Source of the DNA: Hypomesus transpacificus
Lineage: Eukaryota; Chordata; Actinopteri; Osmeriformes; Osmeridae
Direction of reading: 5' to 3'
Length of the DNA: 64,000 nucleotides
Assembly (NCBI RefSeq): GCF_021917145.1
Contig: NC_061062.1
Span: 9,539,199-9,603,198, forward strand
A program made the translations under genes and the position numbers. Of this stretch, positions 9,901-24,000 are shown one piece after another; position 1 is the first letter of the stretch; each line of letters opens with the position of its first letter. The notes under the pieces were generated by a model. It was not told the origin of the DNA. It saw only the letters and a program-made list of their open reading frames with translations, and searched no databases.

Positions 9901-12900
9901 TACAGTCAAATCAACACAAAAGAAAAGAAACACTATTCACGATTCCATAGGATCTTCAACTTGCTGCTGATATAGCACTGTGAGTCCATGCCAGGCTTGG
10001 AACAACCATGAGCCAAGGAACTAAGTGCAGAGCAATATTTCCCCTGACACAACACTTGACAGCATACTTCACTTTTAAGAACATTGAGGGCTCTATTCTA
10101 CAGAGGTAGTATTACTCAAATTGGAGAAAAGCTTAACGTACTTCTCGTTAAAGAAAAAAAAAATCCTTGCAGGCTATATGTAAGCATGGCAAAAATATAA
10201 ACAAATATTAAAAATATAAAAATATAAAAATCAAGTTTATTCTATATGCGCAGCTAGTTCAGGCAGGGCAACTTTCCTCCGTCCACTACTACACCTATGT
10301 TAGCAGCGCATATCCATTGGGCAATGTCCGATAAGGCACCTTTAAAAGACGCGCGGATGCACACACACGCACACACTCAGCCCATTTGTTGTATGATCAG
10401 TGCTGCTGCCACCCTCCACCGTCCCCTTCTCCCCCATGCTGTCTGTATGTTCTATCCGCCAGGGGGATTATTTCTCTATTGCTTCCTGCCTCATATGTCA
10501 TGTACTGTATGTATGTGTTGCATCGAGGAGGCAGGAAGTGCTTCCCTTAGATCATCCACTCCGCCAAAGTTAAATGTCCATGTCATGTAACAATAAAAGC
10601 TAAAATCTAATACGTGATTGTCTGGACTGAACTTTATTTCTGAATATTAAGGTACAAAACAAATTTCTCTCAAAGCATTCTAATTCCCATGACCACACTA
10701 TGTATGACTATGTCAGTTTGTTTTATTGACTACTTAATCCAGCTAATAATACACTCCTTCTGATTTTGTCTACTTGCTCATATTTAATCAAATTCTAAAA
10801 ACCTGTTTATTTACAATTCTGCCTTGTCTGAAACTTGTTCTGATTAACAATTCTCATGAGATCTGTTTGTAAGATGAGTAATAATTTCAATTAAACTTGT
10901 TTTAACATGGACTGTAAAAATAGACATTTCAAATTCATAATATCCAATTTGCCATAGCCTGGGCTTTGGGTAGTTGGCTGCATGCCAGGGCTTAATAACA
11001 TGAATGGTCTTGATGTCCAGATTGGGACACATAGTAAATGAAGAATGACAATGGAATATTGATCAGTCTGATATAAAATCCTACAGTAAGACTGTGGTCA
11101 AGGACTTGAAGAAATGACAAAAAGGCTAAGGCCACCATTCAATCAATCTCAGATGAAGGTGAACCACATTTCCGGTTCGGATGTAAAATATGTTATGGTA
11201 CATTTGGACAGACATTGGGTAGTGGTGACAGAAACTGCTATGGTCCAAGTGCGGTCCTAATGCTGGTTTGATTTGCTAACCCCTTGACTTTATATACACT
11301 GGATCACATTACTCTAAGAAAATGAAAGGCTTCGAGGGCCACCACCAACTTTGTGTCACAAGTTTCTCCCTCTCTCTTTCTCTTTCTTTCACTGTCCTCT
11401 CCTTCTCTCCCTGTCCCTTGTGTCACCCTGCCACTTCCAGAAAATGGGAGTGGTGAGGAGAGTGCAACCCAATCTGGATGGCAGGTCATGAAAGCAAAAT
11501 ATTCACGCACACACACCACACACACTACACACACATTCACACCACATACACACACTTGGCTTTGGTGAGGTAGGAGGAGGTAGGGTTGGAAGCAAACTGT
11601 GAACTGCAGATGTGCATTTGGCTTTAACCCATGGCTAGTCAGTCCATCAAGCTAAGCAGATCATGGAGGATGACGCTTACTGACTTCACCAGATCACTTG
11701 TAACACTTATGGCCCTGAGTAGACAATAAATAACTGCAAGATCCCTCTCACAAAATTACTACAGACTAGTAAAATAAACAGATATCAGGAACCCCCTTCT
11801 TAAAGCCTTAACTTTCAGTCATAATGTGTAGACTAGAAAGTTCCCTTGATTGTTACATCACAAATTAGTCTCTTCAGTATACTCATACATTGTTTCATGG
11901 GATGAGAGGACACATTCTGTTGGTTACTATGTAGCAGAAATAAGATCCTTTCCCTAAGCATGGCACCGCAAAACTCCTCCGCAAACGATATGACTCCATG
12001 TCCCTCTGCAGTTCCAGAAAAAGTTTTAAGAAAGTTTAAAGAGATGGTAGGGTTCAGCATGTTTAGCTGGGTTGATGAGTGGCACAGCAGGCAGGGTATG
12101 AGTCAGAGGGGGAATCAGACACCACGTGGGCAGAAACCAGAGTAGGTCACAGAACACCATGATAAAATTCCCTAATCCGCACGCCAAGTTTCCTTTAACA
12201 CAGCCCACCTCCTTCAGACTATCCCGGCCCACACTTTTCCATTCCCTTGTTCACTCTCTCCTCTGCTCTCGCTCCGCTTTCATTTCCCTCTACCTTCCTT
12301 GATATCCGATCCAGCCAAGACGCTCAGGTTACAGTTTTTACAGCTTAGCCAGCCTATTGCTGTATACATTCCAGTCTCTCTCTGCTCTTACCCTCTAGCC
12401 TCTCCTATCCCCTATCCCTTATCCCACCCCCCTGTCCTTGATTACTTGCCGTGGCTTATTTTACCATGGCGCACATTAAGCGGCACAAGATGAAGGAAAC
12501 ACTGTCAGCCTGTTTCTTTTTTCAGAGGTATGATCACTCACAAGGGCACATTGTGTGAATTTTTTTTCAGAAAGAAGGGCGGAAAAAAATAAAGAAAAGT
12601 AGCAAACGTTTTCAAAGTTGCAAAAGAGCCTTTGGTGTGAGACCTGTGGGGGAAAACCTTGGGGTACGGCACAGTTAGAGTATAACAATTATCTTAGAAG
12701 AAGTTACATTTGGCTTTGATAGAGTACTGTCTATTGTATGTATTTCTGACTTTGTTGTGGCTACTTTGTAAATCTTATCCATAGTTTATTCTTTTATACT
12801 AAAACATGGAATGTACTAGTTCACCATCTTCAGGCCCTAACCCTAACTATTAATCTGAACAACTGTAATACTAATCTAATCTAAGTAAGGGATTCCAAGA

Positions 12901-15391
12901 AAGGGTCTATGGATGAATGTGGATGTACGTTAAGGGATCTTGTATTCAAAGTTTTCTTCCAGCAGTTTTGCTGCATCCTTAAATGTCACTCATTCACACT
13001 AAGTGACTCACAGACTTAACATCCAGGTCTATATCAGTCTTGACCATGACTGACAATGGAAACCAGAATACACAAGAGTGGCATAACATTACAAGCAGAC
13101 AGAGGGCGCTACATAAAATTACAATAATATTCTTATGAAATATAAGCTAATATTTAGTGATAACATTTTGAATCTCCCATCCATATTGGACTGTGACTGT
13201 CTGGTATTGTTGTTGTGAAACTGTACATCCTTTTTCAAGCATATGCTGTCTGTAGCTATTAATGATTTTACCCAGTGTGAAGCAATAAGTCAACTTAAGT
13301 TGAATGCATTTTCAAGGACTTGTGGAAGGGGGAGTCCCCACTGTGTTTTAACTTCCAATCAGTATTTAAATGCTGTCCTGTTCATTGTGCTGTAACCATA
13401 CTGTCTGGTTCCTAAACAGATCCAGTAAAAATAGATCAAACCCAATAAATGAATGCCACTGATTGGTAGTGAGAGTACCTCCTAGAGCTAAATGATATTG
13501 AAAGGATTTCCATACAACACAGTTTTAGCTGTGTGTGTTTAAGGTGCAAACATTCATATTTCGATTCCACAAATATGCATCAATCAGTGAGTCTTCCATA
13601 TACAAAATCCAATATTCTTTATCATCTGCAACCTCAGTGCTCTCCATAACATGGAGCAGACAAATGGTTTTGCTGTATTTTGATTTAATTTATTCATCTA
13701 CAAAGAAAGTCAATTATACTTTAGATGGCTGTAGAGAAGGCAGTCGTTATCCCCGTTGCTCAGCACAGGTAAACCTGTGCACCAATAATAATTTGACACA
13801 ATTTTACATGTTTGGATGATTGTATGTCATGGACGCAATGACATCCCAGCCCAGTCCAGACAGCATTCATACCTACGCCAGTGCACGACATAATGTTCAC
13901 TGCAAGGCATCAACAATGGCAATACCACTGATAGAGAAATCCAAATAGGTATTTTGCCAGTATACTTGTAGTCAGTGATGTAAAGGTGTTTGCTTACATT
14001 TGTACAAAAGCATTACATTATTTCACAATGGAACGTTTTTAATAGATGAACACAATTTAAAGCTTTGTTGCCAATCACACTAATTTTGCTTCTTGAATGA
14101 GAACTAAACCAAACATCTGATACATGAGATTGTCTGCAAAGTAAGGCAATGGATACTTAGGATATCCACTGTCTAATGGAGGAGTCATACTGTTAAAATA
14201 GGTCTGATTTTAAATGCTTCCAAATTTATCCTAGGAGAAAAATCGTTTAAAAAAGGATGTTTTCAGCACACACTGAATTCCAGTGCACGCCTGAATGACG
14301 GAACATCCAACGTTGTCCATTCTATATTTTTGCATATCCTATTGTGTCCTAGAAGAGCCATAATAATAGTTATTTTAAATGTTATTATATTATAAATTAT
14401 TATCAAACCCTAGAGTATTGTGTTTCGCCAAATATTTCTTTAACCCAAACATCGCATGAGTACAAACGAACACATGAAACCCGAGACAAAGCGAATGGGA
14501 TGCCTGCAAATGCGATCGACTCTTTCGCAAAAGCTGTATGCAGAAGCACTGGGAATTCCAACCATAGTAGATTGTTAATATATTTAAATGACCATGAATA
14601 CATATTCTGACGAATAAACTGATGTCGTAAAATGCGAGCTATATCACCAACGCACGAGAAACAATGTGTTCTTGTCGGGGGTGAGTGTCGTAGACGCACA
14701 TCTGGAATACACGCCTCTGGCGCTTGATTATTCCACAGCTGGTCAGACGTTTTTTGGCTTGCGTAGTAGCAACTCAACACATGCACTTCGTGACTTGTGT
14801 TACCCAAAACATCTAAATTGTCATCTAGCAGTGATTTATTCTGAATGCGTAGGCTACACTCTGTGTTGTTTTGGTGGGATAGCGCTGTAGTAATAGTAGT
14901 GGCACTGTTGACGCCGTCACTGACGCACTGGGTTTTCCATTAACTCCAAAGGAAACGGTATGGGTGAACACACAAATGGCTAAATTGTCCAGAATGGATA
15001 AACTACCCTTACCCACAGTCAACAAGTCAACAGCGGTTGGAAAGAGAAGGTGATCCATATGAGTTGTCTCCTTACATTTGACCAGTTTTGTAAAAAAAAA
15101 AAAAAAATCTATAAACAATAGAACCTGTGCAGCTATATGGCTTGTGGCCATTCAACACATTGTACTTCAATGAATGACTTTTACGCACAAATGTGAACGA
15201 GGATGAGCGCTCAGCGCATCAACATTGCATGCTTTCACGGTCGCCCCATTTCCATGCGTAAATCGCATGCAAACGGTGCATTATTGATCCCTTACCTTCA
15301 TTTCCTCGTTGATTTCCCTTTTAACTGGGTGAGCCGGTTTTCTGCTTCTTTTATTTTCGGGGGGTCTACCTTCTTTTTCCATTTCTGCCAT
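6966..15391 (-). CDS. sobp: Sine oculis-binding protein homologue (SOBP), coding exons 1-3, partial at the left edge
   Basis: Coding exons are 15391-15296 (32 codons), 7897-7762 and 7175-6966, all with GT-AG borders and matching phases (0, 1, 1). Exon 1 begins [11 protein letters not shown] and matches the recalled human SOBP N-terminus almost residue for residue. Exon 2 encodes the conserved [20 protein letters not shown] segment. Exon 3 ends with the [19 protein letters not shown] proline-rich motif, with a more divergent Ser/Thr/Pro-rich part before it. The FCS-type zinc fingers and long proline-rich tail must lie beyond the window, since only transposons are found to the left. SOBP is a nuclear protein, a putative cofactor of SIX factors, linked to inner-ear and brain development. 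Introns are about 7.4 kb and 0.6 kb. pdss2 lies head-to-head with it. Which teleost paralogue (a or b) this is cannot be told. Confidence 0.93.
7898..15295 (-). other. sobp intron 1
   Basis: About 7.4 kb of mostly AT-rich sequence. A CA/CACA tract is at 11505-11556. Short open frames here show no family features. Nothing else is recognised. Confidence 0.7.
11505..11556. repeat. (CA)n-rich tract
   Basis: Imperfect cacacac repeat in sobp intron 1, preceded by a CT-rich stretch at 11366-11415. Confidence 0.85.
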
Positions 15392-15399
15392 TTTTTATA

Positions 15400-15720
15400 A
15401 TTTCTCTATCTATATTTACGGTTAAGAGTAGCCTGGACAAGTGTGAGGCGGGGACGCTTTAGAGTTGCCAAACAACGAATGTCAAGCTTGGGAACAGCCC
15501 ATGTGAAGCTGGTGATGCCGTTGAGGGCTTTAGGTGCCCAGTTAAGTCAGCCATCTTCTGCGTTCTGCCTCTATTTTCCACGGCTTGTGCTAGAGTTGTG
15601 AGACGCCTCTCTGAGTCGAATGAGCGGTTGAGTGAAAAACCCAGACAGGGGGAGGGGCGTCACATGTAACATTATATGACGCCCCAATCAGAGGTGGGCT
15701 ATTTCTTGTGTTCACGTCCG
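15400..15720 (-). promoter_or_regulatory. Probable sobp 5' UTR and promoter
   Basis: The bases just upstream of the sobp ATG are richer in CG dinucleotides than their surroundings and contain an inverted CCAAT motif (15684-15688 on plus, reading ctgattgg on minus). The position fits a promoter, but no start site can be read from sequence alone. Confidence 0.35.
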
Positions 15721-16082
15721 CTCAGCTTCCCTCCAAGTTAACAGACCAGATCAGCCAAACCCTAGATTATTCTGTTGGTCCATCAGCCATTTGTCCATCA
15801 ACTAGATGTCCATTAATTAATATGCCCATCAGTAAACTATCTGTAGGGATTGTCATGCTCTGAAGTGTGTTTGTCAGAGTGAAATCAAAGCTTCATCTTC
15901 AAAACTGAAAAGCCCCAGATACTGTAGTATGTAATCCACTCACCATGATTAAAGCTAATCAGTTCTCCCAACAGTTTGGCAGTTTACGATGGTTGGGAAA
16001 AGTCAGACAACAGGTTTCCTGAATTCAGTAGATTGTGAAAGCCTCATCTGATTTTCACACCATAGTGGCAATAATACCTTGC

Positions 16083-16240
16083 GCTGTCACCTCACAGCAA
16101 GATCAGGGGTTTGATTCACACTTGAGGCACTTGGTGCTCAGGTGGGCTGTCACCCAGGCCTTTCTGTGTGGAGTTGCATGTTCTTCCCATGCTTATTAAG
16201 GTTTCCGCCGCAAAAAAGAACTGCAATAAACACTTGCTGA
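16083..16240 (+). repeat. Decayed tRNA-type SINE fragment
   Basis: Contains gcgctgtcacctcacagcaa, a box-B-like ggtttgattc, and the gtggagttgcatgttcttcc segment common in dispersed fish SINEs. The order and spacing match those elements, but the copy is diverged. Confidence 0.5.
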
Positions 16241-16261
16241 ACAGATTGTGCTCCTGCCCAT

Positions 16262-16305
16262 GTACATTTAGTCATTTAGAAGACATTTACATTTAGTCAT
16301 TTAGC
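16262..16305. repeat. Duplicated L2/SINE tail fragment
   Basis: Two tandem copies of acatttagtcatttag, the reverse complement of the LINE tail motif (ctaaatgactaaatgt). Confidence 0.7.
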
Positions 16306-18058
16306 TGGCCAGGCATGAAGTGAGCACTTGAACTTGGTTCTCACATTGATGTGGTTGATCACTGCTCCTGGCTGCCCTCAGAGGAAGGACAACAGGATGG
16401 GAAAATGCAGAGGAAAATCTTTATCGGGACACTTAAGCATGTGGTAATGTGTGTTAAGGCGGTCGCTCACTGCACGCGTGTGTCACAATGCATGACAATT
16501 AAAAGTTTCTTCATCTAAGGGATAGCCTGTGTGCGGAGCTCAAGATAATCCCATGCAAAGCTCAGAATTTAAACACTGAATTACCGCCTACCTTTATTAG
16601 GTCAGAACTACCTAATAAACAAAGATAAAAGTGTATCTCTGTTTATTAAAACGCTACAACTGCAACGAGACTCTTCTGTTCAGACACTGTCCTTGAAAGA
16701 TCTTGCCTGCACTCAATTATAAACAGTTGGAGTATGTATCAATGAAAGCATTGTTGCAGAATGCACAAACAGCTCTGTGCAGCTCAGTATCATTGCATGA
16801 GAAGCTGCTACATTGTTAGAAGGATAGTATTACATTAAACTGAAACATTAGAGATGCCAAGTACTAATGTACAACACTGAACAGTTACTGGAGAAAAGAG
16901 GCCAATATCTATTTATTAATTTGATAACTTATAAGACTTGAAATTGAACTTCTTGACTTCATATAACAGAGATGGGACACATCAGGGTGTTGTTTTAAAG
17001 CCTATTTCACTCTTATCTTTACAGATGCAAATATAAATAATACATCTCAAAGCCAGCTTTTGGCAAAACAGCACCACACAGTTCCACATAAAGGCATGTT
17101 TACTAAAAGCTATGGAATTAATGGCCATTAATGGCCATTATTGGCCATTATGACCACTTGTTTTGAGTATGGTCAAAGGTCAACACCAGGGCTCACCAAC
17201 AGAGCTCATCAGATAATTTCCTACTATTTAGAAATAAAGTGTAAGTCAATTCTTAAACATACTTCTCAATTGACATATGTTACTCACCTGCACCATCAAG
17301 TCGTTTGCTTTTTGTTGTCCCAGTTGGATGAAGAAGTGGTTCAGGAATGAGTTTTCACTGTTACTGTCTACTGTTTCTTAGTTTATGAAATCAATAACAT
17401 GTTGGGGGGAAAACGAATGAAAACATATGGCAAATCCTGACTTTAGCATTTTTGTTATCAATATTTTCAGCAGTGCATTCTAAAAGAAGTACAATTCCCA
17501 CACAGAGTAAGTAGGCCGTATTATAAAATCTGAGGTCTGTCTCTCCCAACCATTGCATTTATTTTACGACTCGGGTCTCAAATTTGCGGTATAACGTAAA
17601 ACGACTAAACAAGATGGCAGCCTCCTGAACTGTAGCTGGGCCAGGTCGTATGTTACGGAATTGCATTTGTTAGTTACATATCCTGGCCGAATGTCAAATT
17701 AATAGGAATAATGACTCGGTAGATGCTAGAGTATACGCTGCACGTCTCTTTACGAATGGAAATTTACATTATTTAACATGACATTGTGGGATGACAACTT
17801 TCTACTCTAGCTAACATTAGCTAGAAGCTTGCTTGCTGATTCTGACATGTCAACAGTAATTACTGTACTGTCAATATGAAAGGGAGAACGGTATTTAGCT
17901 AACATATCGAAACAATTGTTTTGCAATGTCATGTATTTGCAACTTTAGATGTATCTCATCATTTATGCCATAAACAGATATATTGACGATCGTCCATTAG
18001 CCAGAACCTAACTCTTCTCACTAAGATAAAACTGATCTGATCTTAACATAAGTCCACA

Positions 18059-21000
18059 ATGATCAACAGGCAGTCAATGGCAGGTTTTTTTCGACTCGCG
18101 TGCAATGGGTTGAGTCAACATGGAAAGAGGAATATTAGCCTTTTCTCCAACACATTGCCTTCGAATTGGAATAAAGTGGTTTCGGACGCAGAAAAAATCG
18201 TGGGCTATCCGACTTCATTCATGAGTCTCCGCTGCTTGCTGAGTGATGAACTGAGCAATGTAGCAATGCACGTGAGAAAACTGGTTGGAACAAAACACCC
18301 ATTGCTCAATACTGCAAGGTAATTCTTCTCTCATCATCTATTCCGTTTATAACAAAAAAACGTTAAGAAGTATCCCTTTCTCAATAACAAACATAGGCTA
18401 GTTTCATATATGCAGCGACAGTATTGACACTTCCAGGTTGTCATTTCTACCTATACAGCGATGATGATGGTATTCAACTGATGGATGGTTGTCTTGGAAG
18501 TTTATGACAATGTCTGGATGGGGAAGTGTGTGTGCAGAGGACTTTGGGGCTGCCCATACAGTGATACAGTGGCAAACCATGTTCATCCTTATTATTGTGC
18601 ATAATGAATCTTACCCCATGGAAATGATGGTTATGATTGATGCAGTTCTGAATAAATTGTTTCCTATATGAAACGTTGAATGTACATATGTTATCATAAA
18701 CAAAATAAATGTTGTATGTATGTCAACAACATATAGTCCAGTTACAACAAGTCTTGTAAAGCCATTTTTAGCCAATGGATACTTAGTAAAATGTATGCAT
18801 TCCTAGTTAGGGCACTTTTATTAATTACTTTCTTTCTCAGGGTAATGTGTATGTTTTGGTCTAAGAGCATAAGAGGTCTCACCTGCCCCAAATACTCATC
18901 TATCTGTAATGTTGGCAAACAGCACTTCTGACTCAGAGCAGAGATCCCCTCACAATTTCTTTGTATTTTTATAGACTTGTTGGCATTTGTTATGCTTACT
19001 TGGCCGGGGAAGTGTGACAGGAAAGGCAAGGAGAGAGACAGAGATGGGAAGACATGTAGCAAAGGGCTACGGCCGGATTCGAACCTACGCCTTATCTACA
19101 TGGTATGCACACTGATCCAGTTAGCTACCAGGGCGCCCCATCAGCTCACCGTCTTGTAATTTTCCCAATTCATATCAATAATTTTTTTTCCTCAAATGTC
19201 GCTCCCCATGGCTTAAAAATTATGCTAAGTAACAAACAATACCAAAGAGGAACAGCATTTCATCAGTCAATCAAAAGAAAAACAGCCTACTAGGGTCGTT
19301 TCACTAGGGTACTACTTAATGCATTTAGCTATTCACATTTGAATGGTTATTTATAAATATGTTCCAGAATTTTCTTTTGGGGATCAACAAAGTACTCATG
19401 GTCTGTACGTGATGTATGGCTTCTCAGACAAGTGAAGAGATTTGAGCCATTTTTCCTCTGGTGTCATCTCTGCAATGGTGATGGATGACTTTTTTTACAA
19501 GAAAAGCGGGAAAGGGACAGGGAATGATAAAGAGTGTGCTAAAACCCGATCCTTACCATGCAGATGAGTGTGTTGGAAACAGTAGCCCAAGGGTGTAATA
19601 ACCTATACACCTAAATCTGATATGACAATCCATTTGGGTGTTGTAGCACAGGGGGTGAAGTAGACCTCTGACAGTCTGACTCCTCACTGTCAGCTTGGGT
19701 TGGGTGGTTCGTATTTCCCCCTGTGTCTCTGTCCAAGACGCAAAGCGGATAAAAATATCCACAATAGCAGACAGGCAGACCCTCGTGGAGTTGTGTTTCG
19801 GTTTTTACTTTCCCTTCATTCTTAAAAACTGCAGCTCAGCTAACTTTGCCCCAAAGTCTGGAGTTACAGAGACAGAGGAAGACAGCAGAGGAACTTCAAG
19901 GGAAGACCTTGACAGACAGTTTGACTTTTCACTTGTTTTCAAATGTTTATTTTTTATTGTTCTCTTCTTTTTTTCCCCACAATTTGATTTCAAACCAAAT
20001 CATGCTAAATTCCATAGTCTTGATAGCTTTGCTTAACTGTAGCTTGATTGTGAAAATAAAACGCTTGAGATGTTCTAAAAATAGAATAGTGAAGTTGTTT
20101 AGCTACAGTAAAACACAGCTGACTAGATCTAACCTGTATTTTAATCATCAACCAGTGGTTATGGGTGCATACATGGTACACAACAATATGGATGCTGCAC
20201 AATGCTTCAGTTTTGGTCAGAAGGCAAAGTGTAATTACTGGTGACATAGATGTGCCGGCCATAGATGTAAAACCTTAAAGTCACAGTAAGGATGAACTTG
20301 AGTTAGCCTATAGGGGATGGCCATTGGAAAACTGCTGTGATGCTAAAAACTGTCCATTATAACCCCAAGTGCATTATAACCACATGTGGACAACTTCTAT
20401 GTTTTATTTTTTGTCAATGAATTGTTCAGCAGGTGTGAGCATAGCTGCATCAATGTGATGCTCAGCCAGCTCCACAGTTCTCCAGTAGTGTTCTGATTGT
20501 GGAGCGTCTCTGAGCCTGGCATTCACCCTTGCCACACCCCTTTGCAGGAGGGTGGTTTTGATTGATTGATGCACCGTCATGTGCAGACTGGCATAAAATT
20601 AATCATGTGCCATCTTTGAGTCGTAGATAGGCCTCTCCCTCTGCAGCTTCTTTTTTTTATTGCAGACCTTTATTGAGGTAGTTGGGCTGTAGCCAATACA
20701 AGTGTTCTGATTGACTTTGTGGTTTTCCATAATTGTCATCTCAAATGCTGCAGAGTGACAATTGCCAGATAAACAAGCTGTCTCTCACATGTTTTAATTG
20801 TAGCGTAGCTGTGAAAGCTTATTTTACCCATCGTTGTGGAAGCGAAAAGTAACATCAGAAAGATGTGAGGGAAAAATCTTTATACCCACCCATAACAATG
20901 TGCTGTGTATGATATGACCGATGGATGAGTCATATTTGAGACATATATTGAGACATATTTGAATAAGGTTCATTTTATAATAACTAAATAATGACCAATA

Positions 21001-24000
21001 ATAGGACAGAGGTTCACACAGGTACATCACCACTAAATATATTTTTGGATGATTGTTATCAGATTATATCCCACCGCATCTCCTATCCTCAGCAAGTCTC
21101 ATCCTCAATCCCCAACATGCTGCTCACTCCAGCAGCTTCTTTCCTCCCCCGCCTCTATCTCTCTTTTTCCTCCCTGCCTTCTTTTTTCGCCTCCCTCCTA
21201 TATTTTTCTTTCTACTCTCTCTCTTTCTCTCTCTCTCTATGTCTCCCTCTTTCTCTGTGTCTCCGTTAACCACCCCTCCCCCTCCATGTGGTGCAGGGCT
21301 GGGTCAAGGGGAGGGGTAGAAGGGGGGGTGTGTGTGTGTGTGGTGGTGGGGATGGTGTCTTGCGGAGACCGGTGTGTCTGGGCAGGAGCGGAGAATGGGC
21401 GTAGCCACACGTCTGCTCCGGCCCACTAACGAGAGTGTGATTCATGGCAGCGGGGGGGGTCCCTAGGGACAGGATTAGAGGTGCTCTGTCTAACTGCTCC
21501 CAGGGGAGGCCAGATATTTAATCTCCACATGCAGCAGCAGCAACTCCACAGCCGCAGACTGTGTGTGTGTGTGTTTCCACACATACCTTGCTGGTTTGCT
21601 TTAGTTGATCAATACGGCACTTCTCAAATGATTTAACATGTCTAAACTGTCTGCTTTTATTTAAAATAAGGGAAAAAAGGACTAGTTGGCTGCATTCTAT
21701 TGCTTAAAATGCCCAGTAGATGTGAGAGACACTATGCTAATAAGGTAATGTGTGTGTGCTTGTGTGTGAGAGAGTACACCTCTCTCAATTTCTCCTTCTC
21801 TGTGTATGTCTCTCTCTCTCTTTGTCACATCCCAAACATTCTTTTATTCCTCTCTCACACTGACGTTCAGCAAACAAAATGGCTAATTGCTGCTTCATGG
21901 GAGTGACTCACAGACAAAGGTCAACACACTCATGAAGGGAACTGCCTTTCAAGATCACAATTAATTCCCTTCATTGTCAGATGATTCTGGGCAACGATGC
22001 AAATGCTATCACGGGAAATGAACGGTCTGAATGTTAAATGTGGATGCCATAGTTATGGATCATCAGTTTTATATACATCAGGGTTTACTGGTTGAAACAG
22101 AATCATTATTACCATATAGCTGTGGCATCTGTGTCAGTGGGGAGATCTCACAATCTAGATCAGAAAATATGTGTAAAGATAACCTTATGTTTCCTGCAAC
22201 ATCTTCTATGGCAATGCTGATCTGTCCCCTCCCTCTCTCCCAGGGGCTTTGTATATGACAGCAGAAACAACCTTCAGATGAGAGGGCTGGTCGTCCTACT
22301 CCTATCCAAAGCCGCAGGCCCGTGTCACCAGTCCTCTGATCTTTTGGCCCAGGACATGGTCAGTGGGATCTACCCCAGGTAAACGCACATCTGACACATT
22401 TACCCCAGGTATACTAACATCTACCCCATGTAAACACACATCTACCCCAGGTAAACATCCACCCACCCCACATAAACACACATCTACCCCAGTTAACACA
22501 TCTACCACAGATACCCCATCCATGTACAGTCTGTCTCTATTACGTCTGAAGAGCTGAGCTGCTTTGTAGTGGCATCAGCATCATCAAGACCCCTCAGTTC
22601 ACCAAGCGGAAATGTTAGTTTTGGGCTTGAACACAACTTTGCTGTACATCAGGAAGTTGGCCAAATTCAGAAACATTCACTGCTCAATACAGAACTCCTC
22701 AACTACTTCTTCAGTTATTATTGAATGAAGCCAATGCACCTCCATTGACCCTTGAAGTATGAACATCTATCCAAGTGTGTATCCATCATACTGTAGTGTT
22801 CTAGGTGGCAGAGCCCACTGTCCACACAGGAAATCCTCGTTTTGTCCCTGTCTTGTCATTGCTGGAAATAAATGGTGAAATGAAACATGCACGACAGGTA
22901 ATCGTATCCTCCTCTCTGTGGTTATGATCCGTATCAGTTCCTGTAAATAAACCTCTTCATCACCATGTCAATCCACGGTTATTGAATGAACATGTGTTGG
23001 ATATCAGGATCAAACAAGAGGTTATCAGAAGCAGGTGACTCCTTTGCATATCATTATCTTAAGCCTGAGCCATGCATGGGCCTGGCTTAGCACCCAAGCA
23101 TGCACACAATTGCACAATGCATCCATAGATGATGACCACAGAACAGGGATTTTCCTGCTAGACTGATACTGTAGCCAAGCCAAGTGCTTACCAGAAGTGC
23201 CTGGTGTGTTTGGCATGGTAGTGCACCGACCGTCTGAATGGAGCTTTTCTTGGGAAAGGCACATACCACATATACCCAGTATGGACATGTCTTATGGAAC
23301 TTTAGCATGAAGTTGTCTGTGTCCTCCAAATGGATTTAAAATGGGATCCAATATGTTTTCTGTCAGGATAGTTCTACTCAACACTTGCAGCAGTGTTTTG
23401 TAAATGTCTTACCTGTGCTGTGATGTGGCCAGGGCTGTATTTCTTGACTGAACAGAAATCCCAGCTGGATCACCTCACTTGCACTCTTTTTTAATATATA
23501 TATATTATTCCTCTTGTCTATCTATCCCTATCTCCTTTGTCTGTCTTTCTATGTCTGTTCATCTCTTTCCCTCTCTCTAGCTCTCTCTCTCTTTCTGTGT
23601 CTGCCCCCTCATGTCACGCCCTGGCTCATTAGTGCCCGGGCTAGTGCTCTGATGGGGGGGCTGATTGATACCTCCAGCGGGATGCTCTCCTCCCTTCCGA
23701 CAGGCAGCATTTGTAAAACGTCTCTCACTCAGGTGCTGGCTGCTGATGGCTCGCCGGGACACTGAACACGAGAGAGAGAGGGGGATAGAGAGGCCTGTAT
23801 AGACAGATGAACAACTTGATGTGTGATCCTTGTAAAGGTAATTTGGGAAAGTTGATCACACAACCCAGTCTTGTGATTACACGTTGCTGTAGCCGTGCCA
23901 GTGGCCGTGCATTAGTGGTCAACAGGGAGTCTGATGAGCCCAAAGGACAGGCACCCAACACTGACTGGACCCATGCTTTATGTGACCTGATAGATTGACA

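Larger units (their letters stand above)
15720..18058. other. Intergenic space between the divergent sobp and pdss2 genes
   Basis: The two genes are head-to-head with about 2.7 kb between start codons. The space holds a SINE-like fragment (16083-16240), a copy of the LINE/SINE tail motif (16262-16305), and near 17610 an aagatggcagcc motif like a YY1 site, about 450 bases before the pdss2 ATG. No other coding signal is seen. Confidence 0.6.
18319..22243 (+). other. pdss2 intron 1
   Basis: Holds a minus-strand SINE (18979-19139) and a pyrimidine-rich low-complexity stretch at about 21125-21265. No other gene is seen. Confidence 0.7.

Noticed and set aside
19073..19139. tRNA gene on minus
   Set aside because: The boxes are present but no closing acceptor stem is seen and a SINE body with A-rich tail follows.
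22302..22557. Repetitive peptide frames on both strands (GVDVCL-like, STPGKHT-like)
   Set aside because: They are translations of the intronic minisatellite, not proteins.
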